Shown: in pieces, positions 15,723 through 23,655 of the stretch
Position numbering within the stretch: the stretch's first letter is position 1
Layout: each line of letters starts with the position of its first letter
Virus record (IMG/VR): IMGVR_UViG_3300032315_000666
Location: 1 to 30,351 of that record
DNA length: 30,351 nucleotides
Strand: one strand, 5' to 3'
Source: a virus
The notes under the pieces: model-generated
What the model was told of the DNA's origin: nothing
Database searches by the model: none
What the model saw: the letters and a program-made list of their open reading frames with translations, nothing else
Made by a program: the position numbers and the translations under genes

Positions 15723-15728
15723 TAAATA
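15723..15728 (+). promoter_or_regulatory. Late promoter CTAAATAG, 5 bp before ATG
   Basis: TAAATA at 15723-15728, then GTATT, then ATG at 15734. An AGGAAG lies 5' of the promoter motif and would not be in the mRNA. The predicted mRNA is leaderless. Confidence 0.6.
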
Positions 15729-15733
15729 GTATT

Positions 15734-17389
15734 ATGGCACGATATACTGAAAGTTTCAACAATGAACTGTATTACCTCTTAAAAGTTAGAGGCTATACTC
15801 CTGTACCGCTCAATAGTCAGAACCAACGGGTTCGCGTTTCACAGGAAGCTGATGTTATAGAATTTACCTTTAAAAAAGACGGCACAGACTATGGTAAAGT
15901 TTGGGTCAGTCTCGATGATTCTAGTAAAGTGACCGTATATTTTGACGATGAGCAAGCCGACAGTCCTGACAATATTACTCCGGGAGTAGAATATGATGAT
16001 ACTTGGGAGGGATTTTTAAAACATTTGAAGAACTGGGCGCAACGCAGACAACTTGACTTCGACCTATCTAACAAAGATCAATTGGGGGATCGCATGAGAC
16101 AACGGGAGTATCTCAAGATGAAAGAGCGAGTAGCAGAAGGCCTAAAGGATACGCTAAAGAAGGGTGCAAAGTCACTCAAGCGTGGTCTGGCAGGTTGGGA
16201 AAAAGGACTGAATGACGTGGATACTATTAAGACATCTACAAAAACATTAAGCCCATCTACTCGGGAATTTGTGAAGAATCGCGAGGTCACCAAGGGTTCT
16301 CCTGCTGAACTTCAGCAGAACTTAGTCAATCGTGAAAAAAACAACCAAGTTGTTGAAGGATATCATTCAATGGGCAGGGCTAGAAGTTACAATGACGCTG
16401 TACCGAATGTAAAGATCGTCCTTCAACATAACCGCAACATCGAAGAAGGTGAACAGCGGTATCACAATGTAGCAAAAATCTACCTTGAAAATATACACGG
16501 AGAACGCTTTTTAGCTCCCACTACTAAGCCTGGTGTAGCACAAATCTATGCTCGCCATATTGCCGAGGGCGGCGTTCCTAACGATGATCGTTGGAACCAT
16601 ATCAAAAAGTTGTGCGAAGAATATAATAAGATGGCTGGATTTGTTCGCGCAACACGTAACGGCGAGTTTACTGAATCAACGCAGAAACTAGTTCTAGAAG
16701 GTATCAATCACTATAATAAACTACGTGAATCGTTAGGCAAGATGCGAGGACATCGTGGCTATAATGCTTATTTCGAATCATGGTCACCACCTCTCATGGA
16801 AGATGAGAATGACGACACCATCAATGAATTATTCGTGCAGGAAACCATGGATCCTCGGATAGAATCGGTTATGCCAATCCTCTCTCGCCTTCGGAAGAAC
16901 ATAGCAGAAATGAATGAAGTTAATATGCTCGAAAACTGGGCTGATAATGTTATCAGCGAGAAGTTAGAGCTTGGTGAAGAAAAAGAAGGTTGGATGAACC
17001 AAAAAGATGAGGTAGAGGAAAGCAATCTAGCATTGTTATTCACAAAAGAATCAGATCCTTCGATAATTAGCCAACTACGTAAGATCGCTGACGAAGGAAC
17101 AACTGGTTCGATTGAGTTAGAAGACGGTACAAAGAAGTTTAGCAAATCTATGGCTGAAAAAATATTGAATTTGTATGATGAAATGCCTGATTATCGTAAA
17201 GAAAAAATTACAAAATTACTTAAGACTACGAATGGTATGAAAAAAGTGATTGATCTTGCAACAGACAAGAATGATGACGATGATGCGGACAATACTGATG
17301 ATACTCCGATAGGACGGGCAAAGCATAATAGAAAGAAAAAAATAAAGACTTCGCGTTTGGCTAAGTTACTTGGAGTGGATGAATCTTAA
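15734..17389 (+). CDS. Large conserved phage protein of unknown function
   Basis: This 551-residue hydrophilic protein has no membrane segment. Residues about 5-75 form a small mixed domain (YYLLKVRGYTPVP...), followed by a charged region with LKHLKNWAQRRQLDFDL. The middle has AKIYLENIHGERFLAPTTKPG and HIAEGGVPNDDRWNHI, which I recall from conserved proteins of marine T4-like phages. The C-terminus is acidic and then strongly basic (KHNRKKKIKTSRLAKLL). An in-frame ATG at 15701 would add 11 residues, but the late promoter at 15723 lies between the two and favours 15734. Its late promoter suggests a virion or assembly role. Confidence 0.7.
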   Translation: MARYTESFNNELYYLLKVRGYTPVPLNSQNQRVRVSQEADVIEFTFKKDGTDYGKVWVSLDDSSKVTVYFDDEQADSPDNITPGVEYDDTWEGFLKHLKNWAQRRQLDFDLSNKDQLGDRMRQREYLKMKERVAEGLKDTLKKGAKSLKRGLAGWEKGLNDVDTIKTSTKTLSPSTREFVKNREVTKGSPAELQQNLVNREKNNQVVEGYHSMGRARSYNDAVPNVKIVLQHNRNIEEGEQRYHNVAKIYLENIHGERFLAPTTKPGVAQIYARHIAEGGVPNDDRWNHIKKLCEEYNKMAGFVRATRNGEFTESTQKLVLEGINHYNKLRESLGKMRGHRGYNAYFESWSPPLMEDENDDTINELFVQETMDPRIESVMPILSRLRKNIAEMNEVNMLENWADNVISEKLELGEEKEGWMNQKDEVEESNLALLFTKESDPSIISQLRKIADEGTTGSIELEDGTKKFSKSMAEKILNLYDEMPDYRKEKITKLLKTTNGMKKVIDLATDKNDDDDADNTDDTPIGRAKHNRKKKIKTSRLAKLLGVDES

Positions 17390-17426
17390 ATTATTATATT
17401 ACTTACCCATTACTGGCATAAATATA

Positions 17427-17455
17427 TTGACACAGGGTTTGATATCTAGTATATT
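17427..17455 (+). promoter_or_regulatory. Sigma70-type promoter for the gp32-like gene
   Basis: TTGACA at 17427-17432, a 17-bp spacer and TATATT at 17450-17455. The leader is about 80 nt and carries CAGGAG at about 17529. The leader has no other obvious element. Confidence 0.7.
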
Positions 17456-17541
17456 GAACACTGTGGTAGTTGTCTCCGACAGCAAACATAAATCACATAC
17501 TAAAGCTCAACACATAGCACATTTTAACAGGAGAAAACAAA

Positions 17542-18534
17542 ATGGCATCACTTCAAGAAATCCGCGCACATATCGCCGCAGCAGAAAATAAGAACCAAAA
17601 TAAAGGTTCAAATACACAATCAGATAACGCAATTTATCCTCATTGGAACATCGATGAAGGTACTACTGCTACAGTCCGATTCCTCCCAGATGCTGATCCA
17701 AACAACACATTCTTTTGGATCGAACGTCAAGTCATCAAGCTTCCATTTAATGGCGTCAAGGGTGACAATACTATGAAGAACGTCACGGTTCAAGTGCCGT
17801 GCGTAGAAATGTACGGCGATAACTGTCCTATTCTAGCAGAGGTTCGCCCGTGGTATAAGGATGAATCTCTCAAGGAACTAGCTAATAAGTATTGGAAGAA
17901 GCGTTCTTATATTTATCAGGGTTTTGTCAGGCAAAACCCAATCGGCGATGATGTGACGCCAGCTAACCCTATTCGTCGATTTGTTGTCACCTCGCAGATT
18001 CAAACGATCATTAAGGCATCGTTGATGGATCCTGAGATGGAAGAGTTGCCAACCGATTACATCAGGGGACTCGACTTCAATATCCGCAAGACCCCGGGTA
18101 AGGGAGGGTTTGCAGAATATACCACGTCAAGTTGGGCTCGCAAGGAAACCCCGTTGACTGAAGCTGAAATAGCAGCGATTGAAGCACATGGGCTATACAA
18201 TCTTGCCGACTTCCTGCCAAAGAAGCCAAGTGAAGCTGAACTTCGCATCATTAAGGAAATGTTCGAAGCATCAGTTGACGGTCGTCCTTATGACACTGAA
18301 AAGTGGGGTGCATATTATCGTCCATATGGTGTCGAGGCTCCTGCGGGTGCTGTTGCGACAAAACAATCGGTGACTACTGGAACTAGCACCACCGCAACTT
18401 CTCCGGAGTTTAACGACGTAGATGATGCTCCCCCTTTTGAAGTAAATGAGTCAACTGTTAGTCCTCAGAAGTCTCAATCGTCAAGCGATAAGGCCCAGGA
18501 CATTCTAAAGATGATCCGCGCTCGTCAGATGTAG
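17542..18534 (+). CDS. 32: Single-stranded DNA-binding protein (T4 gp32 type)
   Basis: This 330-residue protein coats single-stranded DNA during replication, recombination and repair. TTATVRFLPDADPNNTFFWIERQ matches the start of the gp32 OB-type core, and VPCVEMYGDNCPI holds Cys87 and Cys95 where T4 gp32 has its zinc ligands. KYWKKRSYIYQGFV and NPIRRFVV are typical of the cyanophage-like gp32 branch. The acidic C-terminal tail (FNDVDDAPPFEVNES) would recruit partner proteins; the very end is basic. It has its own early-type promoter and a hairpin after the stop, and leads the recombination block with uvsX and uvsY. Confidence 0.88.
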   Translation: MASLQEIRAHIAAAENKNQNKGSNTQSDNAIYPHWNIDEGTTATVRFLPDADPNNTFFWIERQVIKLPFNGVKGDNTMKNVTVQVPCVEMYGDNCPILAEVRPWYKDESLKELANKYWKKRSYIYQGFVRQNPIGDDVTPANPIRRFVVTSQIQTIIKASLMDPEMEELPTDYIRGLDFNIRKTPGKGGFAEYTTSSWARKETPLTEAEIAAIEAHGLYNLADFLPKKPSEAELRIIKEMFEASVDGRPYDTEKWGAYYRPYGVEAPAGAVATKQSVTTGTSTTATSPEFNDVDDAPPFEVNESTVSPQKSQSSSDKAQDILKMIRARQM

Positions 18535-18540
18535 GAAGAC

Positions 18541-18573
18541 CATTTAGGGAGAGGCTTGGTCTCTCCCTAAATG
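18541..18573 (+). terminator. 13-bp perfect hairpin after the gp32-like gene
   Basis: CATTTAGGGAGAG (18541-18553) pairs perfectly with CTCTCCCTAAATG (18561-18573) around loop GCTTGGT. No U tract follows (ATATAAAGG), so attenuation or 3' stabilisation of an abundant gp32 mRNA is as likely as termination. The core GGGAGAG/CTCTCCC is also in the hairpin after the MoxR gene. Confidence 0.6.
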
Positions 18574-18590
18574 ATATAAAGGAAACAGCA

Positions 18591-18818
18591 ATGACAAAAT
18601 CAGACGAAAGATACCGAGCGTTAAAGCAAGGTAAAAAACTATTGGAAGAACTATGCGATCCTGGAAAAACCCCCAGAGTTCCTAGTATCATTCGAGACAG
18701 AGCGAGGGGTATTCTACGTCATTATCCCAGTGACTACGACATCGACCGATTAGCAGAGAATAGCCCCGAATTACTTGAAAAATTATCATTCAATGATAAA
18801 GTTGCAAAGATCAGATAG
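18591..18818 (+). CDS. BPSL0761-like small protein
   Basis: This 75-residue helical protein has RYRALKQGKKLLEELCDPGKTPRVPSIIR and RARGILRHYPSDYDIDRLAE segments (about residues 7-54). They match, from memory, the BPSL0761 family of small bacterial and phage proteins of unknown function. An AAAGGAA site lies before the ATG. It lies between gp32 and uvsX and may be carried on their transcript. Confidence 0.65.
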   Translation: MTKSDERYRALKQGKKLLEELCDPGKTPRVPSIIRDRARGILRHYPSDYDIDRLAENSPELLEKLSFNDKVAKIR

Positions 18819-18829
18819 GAGAATACAAC

Positions 18830-19900
18830 TTGTCAAAACCCTTTGACGTAAGCCGTTTCCGTAAGGACATCACTAAGGCCATTGACGGTCTTAGTATCGG
18901 GTTCAACGACCCAACAGATTGGATTAGTACAGGTAATCATGCACTTAACTATCTTATTAGCGGAGATTTTAACAAAGGTGTGCCGCTTGGTAAAGTTACT
19001 GTCTTTGCCGGAGAGTCAGGCGCAGGTAAATCATTCATTTGCTCAGGAAATCTAGTACGACATGCCCAAGAGCAGGGCATCTATGTCGTACTCATTGATA
19101 GTGAAAATGCCCTAGACGAAGCCTGGCTACATGCTCTCGGCGTTGACACCAGTGAAGAAAAGCTACTTAAGTTGAACATGGCAATGATCGATGACGTTGC
19201 TAGGACTATTCATGAATTCATGAAGGGCTATAAGGCTATTCCTGACGGCCCTGAGAAGCCTAAAGTTTTGTTTATCATCGACTCGCTTGGCATGTTGCTC
19301 ACTCCTACTGATGTTAATCAGTTCGAAGCAGGCGACATGAAGGGTGACATGGGCCGCAAGCCTAAGGCACTGACTGCACTTGTTCGTAACTGCGTAAACA
19401 TGTTCGGTAATCATAATGTTGGATTGGTTGCTACTAACCACACTTATGCATCACAAGACATGTTTGATCCTGATGACAAGATTTCAGGTGGTCAAGGCTT
19501 CGTCTACGCATCGTCAATCGTAGTTGCGATGAAGAAATTGAAACTCAAGGAAGATGAAGACGGCAACAAGATTTCCGAAGTCAGGGGAATTCGTGCTGCA
19601 TGTAAGATCATGAAAACTCGTTATGCGAAGCCCTTCGAATCTGTGCAAGTTAAGATTCCATATGAGACCGGTATGAGTCCTTATTCAGGTCTAGTTGACT
19701 TGATCGAAAAGGCCGGAATGCTTAATAAGGAAGGCAATTCGCTTGTTTATACTCGTCTTGACGGGACCACTATCAAGAAGTTTCGTAAGGGATGGGAACG
19801 AAATGATGACAGTTGTTTAGATACTGTTATGGCGGAATTTGAACAAAAGGCAGCGAAGATCATTCCCACCGTAGTCGAAGAAGAGGATGCAGTAGAATGA
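18830..19900 (+). CDS. uvsX: UvsX-type RecA-like recombinase
   Basis: This 356-residue ATPase forms filaments on single-stranded DNA and drives strand exchange in phage recombination-dependent replication. Walker A is GESGAGKS at residues 61-68, the Walker B-type strand is VLFIIDSLGML, and GLVATNHTY plus SGGQGFVYASSIVV cover the L1/L2 region. The gene starts with TTG at 18830: a TAGGAG lies 8 nt upstream, and no ATG occurs in frame before Walker A. The acidic C-terminus (VVEEEDAVE) resembles RecA tails. It overlaps the next small gene by ATGA, and uvsY follows. Confidence 0.93.
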   Translation: MSKPFDVSRFRKDITKAIDGLSIGFNDPTDWISTGNHALNYLISGDFNKGVPLGKVTVFAGESGAGKSFICSGNLVRHAQEQGIYVVLIDSENALDEAWLHALGVDTSEEKLLKLNMAMIDDVARTIHEFMKGYKAIPDGPEKPKVLFIIDSLGMLLTPTDVNQFEAGDMKGDMGRKPKALTALVRNCVNMFGNHNVGLVATNHTYASQDMFDPDDKISGGQGFVYASSIVVAMKKLKLKEDEDGNKISEVRGIRAACKIMKTRYAKPFESVQVKIPYETGMSPYSGLVDLIEKAGMLNKEGNSLVYTRLDGTTIKKFRKGWERNDDSCLDTVMAEFEQKAAKIIPTVVEEEDAVE

Positions 19901-20163
19901 GCCTAGCGGTGGTTAATGAAATCTGGAAACTGCTCAAGACTAATATTGAGACAGGAGATATTAACGGAGCCGCCGAAATGCTAGTTAATTACTTAGTTGA
20001 GGAAGACTATTCTCCAACCGAGATTAAACAGGCATTTCGAGGGGACACTGATATCAAGAAAGTATTAGATTACTACCTAGAGACTCCGGAAGATGGACTG
20101 GTCGAAATTCGCCAGGACGATTATGACTTAGATTTTGACGAAGACTACGACGAATCTTACTGA
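19897..20163 (+). CDS. Small acidic protein between uvsX and uvsY
   Basis: This 88-residue protein has a helical N-terminal half (VNEIWKLLKTNIETGDINGAAEMLVNYL) and a very acidic tail (DDYDLDFDEDYDESY). It overlaps uvsX by ATGA and uvsY by TGATG. The acidic tail could mimic DNA or contact the recombination proteins, but that is inferred only from composition and position. Confidence 0.75.
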   Translation: MSLAVVNEIWKLLKTNIETGDINGAAEMLVNYLVEEDYSPTEIKQAFRGDTDIKKVLDYYLETPEDGLVEIRQDDYDLDFDEDYDESY

Positions 20164-20621
20164 TGACCTGGTACAGCAGAGTCTCACAAGATTTAAGTGT
20201 ACTCCCTGATTTTATCTCGCATTACGAGAGCGAGATACAGTCAGCAAGGGCTGATGTCAAGGTATACGGCAACATTGAAAAGAACATTGCTGCACTTCCC
20301 GGTATAGCTGAGTATCGCTTCAATCAATTACAAGAGATCGAAGCGGTACTCAACTACCTAAATATCCAATTACGAAAGATTCGTAGAACCCATTTTCAAA
20401 AATACCTAGAAAAATATAACAGGGCATTGTCTAGCCGTGACGCTGAAAAGTACGTCGATGGCGAAGATGAGGTAATCGATTTCGAGGTATTAATCAACGA
20501 GGTCGCACTAGTGCGAAACAAGTTTCTAGGTATAATGAAGGGTCTGGATAGCAAGAACTTTATGCTGGGTCATGTCGTGAGATTGAGGGTAGCCGGAATG
20601 GAAGACATCACAATTGGGTAA
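20163..20621 (+). CDS. uvsY: UvsY-type recombination mediator
   Basis: This 152-residue protein resembles UvsY, which loads UvsX onto gp32-coated DNA. LPDFISHYESEIQSA, GNIEKNIAALPGIAEYRFNQ, EAVLNYLNIQLRK and NRALSSRDAEKYVDGE are the recognisable conserved stretches, and it ends GHVVRLRVAGMEDI. T4 UvsY is 137 residues. It is the last gene of the overlapping uvsX block. Confidence 0.85.
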   Translation: MTWYSRVSQDLSVLPDFISHYESEIQSARADVKVYGNIEKNIAALPGIAEYRFNQLQEIEAVLNYLNIQLRKIRRTHFQKYLEKYNRALSSRDAEKYVDGEDEVIDFEVLINEVALVRNKFLGIMKGLDSKNFMLGHVVRLRVAGMEDITIG

Positions 20622-20710
20622 GCTGCGGCTTGCTTTTCCCCTCAAAAATCTATAACATGAAATTATAGGATGAATTGAACGCATCCGACACTGTTATATA
20701 GAGGGTTAAA

Positions 20711-20764
20711 ATGACTAAGATTGTTTACAATGCTTGTTTCGGAGATATGCATGACTCGATTTGA
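20711..20764 (+). pseudogene. 17-codon remnant or leader (MTKIVYNACFG...)
   Basis: ATG at 20711 opens MTKIVYNACFGDMHDSI and stops at 20764, overlapping the next gene start at 20751 in a different frame. MTKIVYNACFG is, from memory, the N-terminus of a common phage protein family. This may be a truncated relic now acting as a translated leader. The GAGGG before it could serve as a ribosome site. Confidence 0.35.
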
Positions 20765-21482
20765 TCCGGCTGTTATTGACACCCATGATTGGGGCAGTAA
20801 ATTTGATGTTCCAGAACCAACAACTGAAACTCATGAGGATCCGTTACTGCTTAGTTGTGTTCTTTATCGACTAACTAACCAAAATCCTGATGTAGAAAAC
20901 GGCACCATTGGACACAATTTCATGTCCAACTTCATTAAAGAACAGATTACCGAAGAAGATCGTGTCTTTGCAGGAATTGTTCGCAGACACTATAATGATA
21001 AGATTGTTTTGACTACACTTCGCAGTGATCGTATCACTCCGTTTCGTCAAGACTTGGCTCGTTTCCTGAGCAGCGATACCAAGACAGTTGATGGAAAACA
21101 CCAATTTTCTTCTAAGTATACTGGCATGCTGTACAAGCTGCCTTATTTCTATCACTACGACAAGGAACTTGATTCGGTGTTCGATAGCCAATATCATCCT
21201 CTTAGGGGCGAAGTACTTAACTACGAAACCGAACAGCAGAAACTAACCTTCATCAAGAAAGTTAGGGCCTATCGTAAGGGCCATAGTCCGCACGAGTATT
21301 GGTTCCGTCATCACAAAGATGATCGCATCATGTTGAGCGTAGAAGCCCGCTGTCCGACGACAGACTTGTTTGACCACTATCTATCTACTAATAAAACCGT
21401 TTCAGTTAAAGGTCGCTTTAGGGCCGCACGTAAAGATACATTAGAATACTACAAGGCTAATATTTGGATGTTGATTATCTAA
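20751..21482 (+). CDS. Hypothetical protein
   Basis: This 243-residue soluble protein (MTRFDPAVIDTHDWGSKFDV...) is rich in His, Tyr and Asp (KLPYFYHYDKEL, EYWFRHHKDDR). No known motif is found. ATG at 20751 has GGAGA 6 nt upstream; an extension to a TTG at 20721 is less likely. It is followed directly by an early-type promoter, so it is probably the end of its transcript. Confidence 0.65.
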   Translation: MTRFDPAVIDTHDWGSKFDVPEPTTETHEDPLLLSCVLYRLTNQNPDVENGTIGHNFMSNFIKEQITEEDRVFAGIVRRHYNDKIVLTTLRSDRITPFRQDLARFLSSDTKTVDGKHQFSSKYTGMLYKLPYFYHYDKELDSVFDSQYHPLRGEVLNYETEQQKLTFIKKVRAYRKGHSPHEYWFRHHKDDRIMLSVEARCPTTDLFDHYLSTNKTVSVKGRFRAARKDTLEYYKANIWMLII

Positions 21483-21501
21483 CTTTTTGGCAATTTTTCG
21501 G

Positions 21502-21530
21502 TTGACACTGGATACCCGTTTTGCTATTAT
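21502..21530 (+). promoter_or_regulatory. Sigma70-type early promoter
   Basis: TTGACA at 21502-21507, a 17-bp spacer and TATTAT at 21525-21530, preceded by TTTTTCGG. The spacer carries ACCCGTTTTG, also found in the spacer of the promoter at 21935, so the two are probably recent copies. Confidence 0.75.
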
Positions 21531-21560
21531 GAATTATAGACAGACAGAAGGAAGTAGCAG

Positions 21561-21926
21561 ATGGGTATCTACGTTTACACGCTTCGCAAGAACACTCTCA
21601 AAGCAACAGATATGGATATCGGTGCGCCGATTGAGATTGGTGTGACTGCTTACGCTTACAAGGAATCTTGGAACCGCAGCGGTGAGTACAAGCGTATGAC
21701 TGCTCGTATGCATTCTATGGCTGACCGCGCCCGCGACGCTAATCCTAATCTCGTGCTTGTAACTTTCGGTAATCCGGCGGATCACGATTTTGACCGCTAC
21801 GGTAAAATGGTAGTCTATCGTGTCAGGCCCACAATGACTTGCTTCAATGATACCGCAGCTCCGGGTGAGCAGGTCGGGTATCTTTATAAGAATGGCCGCA
21901 AGTTCGAATTTGAACGTAACGTTTAA
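21561..21926 (+). CDS. Hypothetical early protein
   Basis: This 121-residue soluble protein (MGIYVYTLRKNTLKATDMD...) is basic and GC-rich in codon choice. It has no recognised motif. It is flanked by two nearly identical early promoters, so it forms a single-gene unit. GAAGG at about 21547 is the likely ribosome site. A host-takeover role fits the setting but is not shown. Confidence 0.65.
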   Translation: MGIYVYTLRKNTLKATDMDIGAPIEIGVTAYAYKESWNRSGEYKRMTARMHSMADRARDANPNLVLVTFGNPADHDFDRYGKMVVYRVRPTMTCFNDTAAPGEQVGYLYKNGRKFEFERNV

Positions 21927-21934
21927 TTTTTCGG

Positions 21935-21963
21935 TTGACATCACCTACCCGTTTTGTTATATT
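21935..21963 (+). promoter_or_regulatory. Sigma70-type early promoter
   Basis: TTGACA at 21935-21940, a 17-bp spacer with ACCCGTTTTG and TATATT at 21958-21963. It is a near copy of the promoter at 21502, including the upstream TTTTTCGG. Confidence 0.78.
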
Positions 21964-21988
21964 AAAATATAAGCTGAGGAGACAGACG

Positions 21989-22267
21989 ATGTTGAACCAA
22001 CGACAATTTGAAGATGCTAACCTCGAACTGGAACGCGCCCAACGAGACTATTCTCGGGCCAAGAACGCTATCGAATCAACCAAAAAGCAATTGGCTGAAT
22101 TCATACTGCTCAACTCTGAACTGATCGCCAAGGGCGAGACCATCGACCTCTCCGCTTACCAAGAACGGATCAACAAAGCAGAGTGGGAAATGATAATCGC
22201 CATGTCTTCGTTTGAGGAACATAAAAACCAGTTGACACTCCTGATCAGCCGTATTAGTCTCTACTAA
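21989..22267 (+). CDS. Coiled-coil hypothetical protein
   Basis: This 92-residue protein is almost wholly helical with heptad-like spacing (FEDANLELERAQRDYSRAKNAIESTKKQL, then YQERINKAEWEMI), so probably two coiled-coil helices. ATG at 21989 follows GAGGAG by about 8 nt; an in-frame TTG overlaps the -35 box and is rejected. A 7-codon frame (22303-22326) links it to the next gene through TAATG. Confidence 0.65.
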   Translation: MLNQRQFEDANLELERAQRDYSRAKNAIESTKKQLAEFILLNSELIAKGETIDLSAYQERINKAEWEMIIAMSSFEEHKNQLTLLISRISLY

Positions 22268-22325
22268 CAAGAACAGATACTTAGCAAGTACGGAAACAGA
22301 CGATGTTCAAAGAGGTAAGCATCTA

Positions 22326-22520
22326 ATGGCTGGCAAGCGTAAAGTACTAAAGGCTGCGATTCCGGCCGATCTCGTAGATAAAATCTACAAAGCTGAAGGC
22401 TGGACCAAAGCGCGTGATGAAGTCCGCACCCGTCGTTGTAAAGAAGTTTACGACTTTTCAGTAGACTGGCGCGACGGCCGCTATATAGCCACCCCTAAAG
22501 CGGGTATGGAGAATTTCTGA
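22326..22520 (+). CDS. Hypothetical small basic protein
   Basis: This 64-residue basic protein (MAGKRKVLKAAIPADLVDKIYKAEGW...) has a Lys/Arg-rich start. No motif is recognised. It is coupled to the following gene by TGATG and to a 7-codon upstream frame by TAATG. Confidence 0.6.
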   Translation: MAGKRKVLKAAIPADLVDKIYKAEGWTKARDEVRTRRCKEVYDFSVDWRDGRYIATPKAGMENF

Positions 22521-22795
22521 TGTGGGCAATCGCTAAAGTTCGTAACGGTTTTCATGATCTCCCCAGCGACCGCTTTCACACCTTTGCTGTGAAGTATGAA
22601 GGTGAAGTAGTGGGTGAACTCAAGTTTGATCGCGGTCGCTGGAAGTCAGCAGGCGGCCCTGCTTGGAAGGGAACTCTGTTCAAGACTTCACTTCATGGAC
22701 GCACCGATTCATCCGGCTGCGTAGGTGTTGTTTACTACAGTAAAGACAAGCGCAAGGTGCTTGACTGGTTCAAGACCGGTAAGTGTTCTGAATGA
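22520..22795 (+). CDS. Hypothetical small protein
   Basis: This 91-residue protein (MWAIAKVRNGFHDLPSDRFHTF...) is rich in Gly, Lys and aromatic residues and includes RWKSAGGPAWKGTLF. No domain is known to me. It starts within the stop of the upstream gene (TGATG). A strong GAGGTGA at its end leads a 15-residue hydrophobic peptide. Confidence 0.6.
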   Translation: MWAIAKVRNGFHDLPSDRFHTFAVKYEGEVVGELKFDRGRWKSAGGPAWKGTLFKTSLHGRTDSSGCVGVVYYSKDKRKVLDWFKTGKCSE

Positions 22796-22806
22796 GGTGA
22801 ACATTA

Positions 22807-22854
22807 ATGCCCATCGCTGCTCTTACATTTTCCGTATTCTACGTAGTAATGTGA
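22807..22854 (+). CDS. Possible 15-residue hydrophobic peptide
   Basis: ATG at 22807 has a strong GAGGTGA 7-8 nt upstream and encodes MPIAALTFSVFYVVM before TGA. The whole peptide could span or lie in a membrane. The good ribosome site is the only support. Confidence 0.3.
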   Translation: MPIAALTFSVFYVVM

Positions 22855-22929
22855 CTCTGTCCGGCAAACACAACGTAAAAATTATTCGCAATCGATTTGC
22901 GTTCAGTAAATACACATAGGAGAATTATG

Positions 22930-23220
22930 ATGAACAAATTTATTACAGTACATTCTGAAAACGGAAAGAATAGATCGATGGTAAACACCGACTTCATCGT
23001 TTCTGTTGTTGAATATGAAGGTAAAAACTACCTAACAGTCAAGGGTATTGAAAATCCTGCAATCATCGATGAGAACATTTCTCAGGTACAACAGTTGATG
23101 TATGCACAATCAGGTACATCTATGCCAGCAGCTAATAATAGTCAACCGACTAATATATATGCACCCATCATGGCGTCCGCGCCTCCTGTAGTAGATGAAT
23201 CTATCACGGGTCCGGGGTGA
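22930..23220 (+). CDS. Hypothetical protein with Pro/Ala-rich tail
   Basis: This 96-residue protein has a compact beta-like N-terminal half (MNKFITVHSENGKNRSMVNTDF...VSVVEYEGKNYLTVKG) and a low-complexity Ser/Ala/Pro tail. A late-type GTAAATACA (TAAATA at 22907-22912) and AGGAG at 22918-22922 precede it. ATG at 22930 gives a 7-nt spacing; the adjacent ATG at 22927 gives 4 nt and would add one Met. Function unknown. Confidence 0.6.
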   Translation: MNKFITVHSENGKNRSMVNTDFIVSVVEYEGKNYLTVKGIENPAIIDENISQVQQLMYAQSGTSMPAANNSQPTNIYAPIMASAPPVVDESITGPG

Positions 23221-23238
23221 GTCGAGAAAGATATACAT

Positions 23239-23391
23239 ATGCTATATTTCGCTGCTTGCCTAATCTTTTTGGCCTTCAATACTGCGCTCGTCTATTATGA
23301 CATCAAGCACAATCGAAGTAATACGTTGACGTTAATTAATGCGTTTGCAGCTGGAATACTAACAACCTTAGTCGTGCTACAGCTGGGTTAG
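23239..23391 (+). CDS. Small two-helix membrane protein
   Basis: This 50-residue frame encodes MLYFAACLIFLAFNTALVYY, a short charged turn (DIKHNRSNT) and a second hydrophobic stretch (AFAAGILTTLVVLQLG). It is probably a two-transmembrane-helix inner-membrane protein with the turn in the cytoplasm. A weak GAGAAAG lies upstream. Candidate roles are holin, antiholin or superinfection exclusion; none can be chosen. Confidence 0.5.
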   Translation: MLYFAACLIFLAFNTALVYYDIKHNRSNTLTLINAFAAGILTTLVVLQLG

Positions 23392-23482
23392 CAGGATGAG
23401 CAAAGAAAGATAAAGAAAGACAACTCGACAAACTATCAATCATCAAGGACCCAATTTAACTTCTAGAACTATCGTAGTATAA

Positions 23483-23488
23483 TAAATA
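23483..23488 (+). promoter_or_regulatory. Late promoter AATAAATAG, 5 bp before ATG
   Basis: TAAATA at 23483-23488, then GATGT, then ATG at 23494. There is no Shine-Dalgarno. The predicted late mRNA is leaderless. Confidence 0.55.
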
Positions 23489-23493
23489 GATGT

Positions 23494-23655
23494 ATGATAC
23501 CGTTCTTGCAGTTTATTGTCAAAATGATTTTCACTACTATCTTGACTATGTTTATGCTACTGATACTATTGGCGGTCACCCTGTTTTATCCTGTCGCTAT
23601 GTTTAGTTCCGCTATTCGCAACCAATTAAATAACACGCGAAAGAACCTTCTATGA
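23494..23655 (+). CDS. Small single-span membrane protein
   Basis: This 53-residue protein (MIPFLQFIVKMIFTTILTMFMLLILLAVTLFYP...) has one long hydrophobic helix and a basic tail (RNQLNNTRKNLL). The start fits the late promoter 5 bp upstream, and the stop overlaps the next gene by ATGA; both support it as real. A role in lysis or membrane modification is possible. Confidence 0.6.
   Translation: MIPFLQFIVKMIFTTILTMFMLLILLAVTLFYPVAMFSSAIRNQLNNTRKNLL

Noticed and set aside
17370-17591. 73-codon frame across the gp32 promoter
   Set aside because: It spans the promoter and leader of gp32 and overlaps its start in another frame; composition is not protein-like.
22725-22919. 64-codon frame after the 22520 gene
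   Set aside because: It overlaps the 22520 gene in another frame and lacks a ribosome site; the 15-codon frame at 22807 has a better one.
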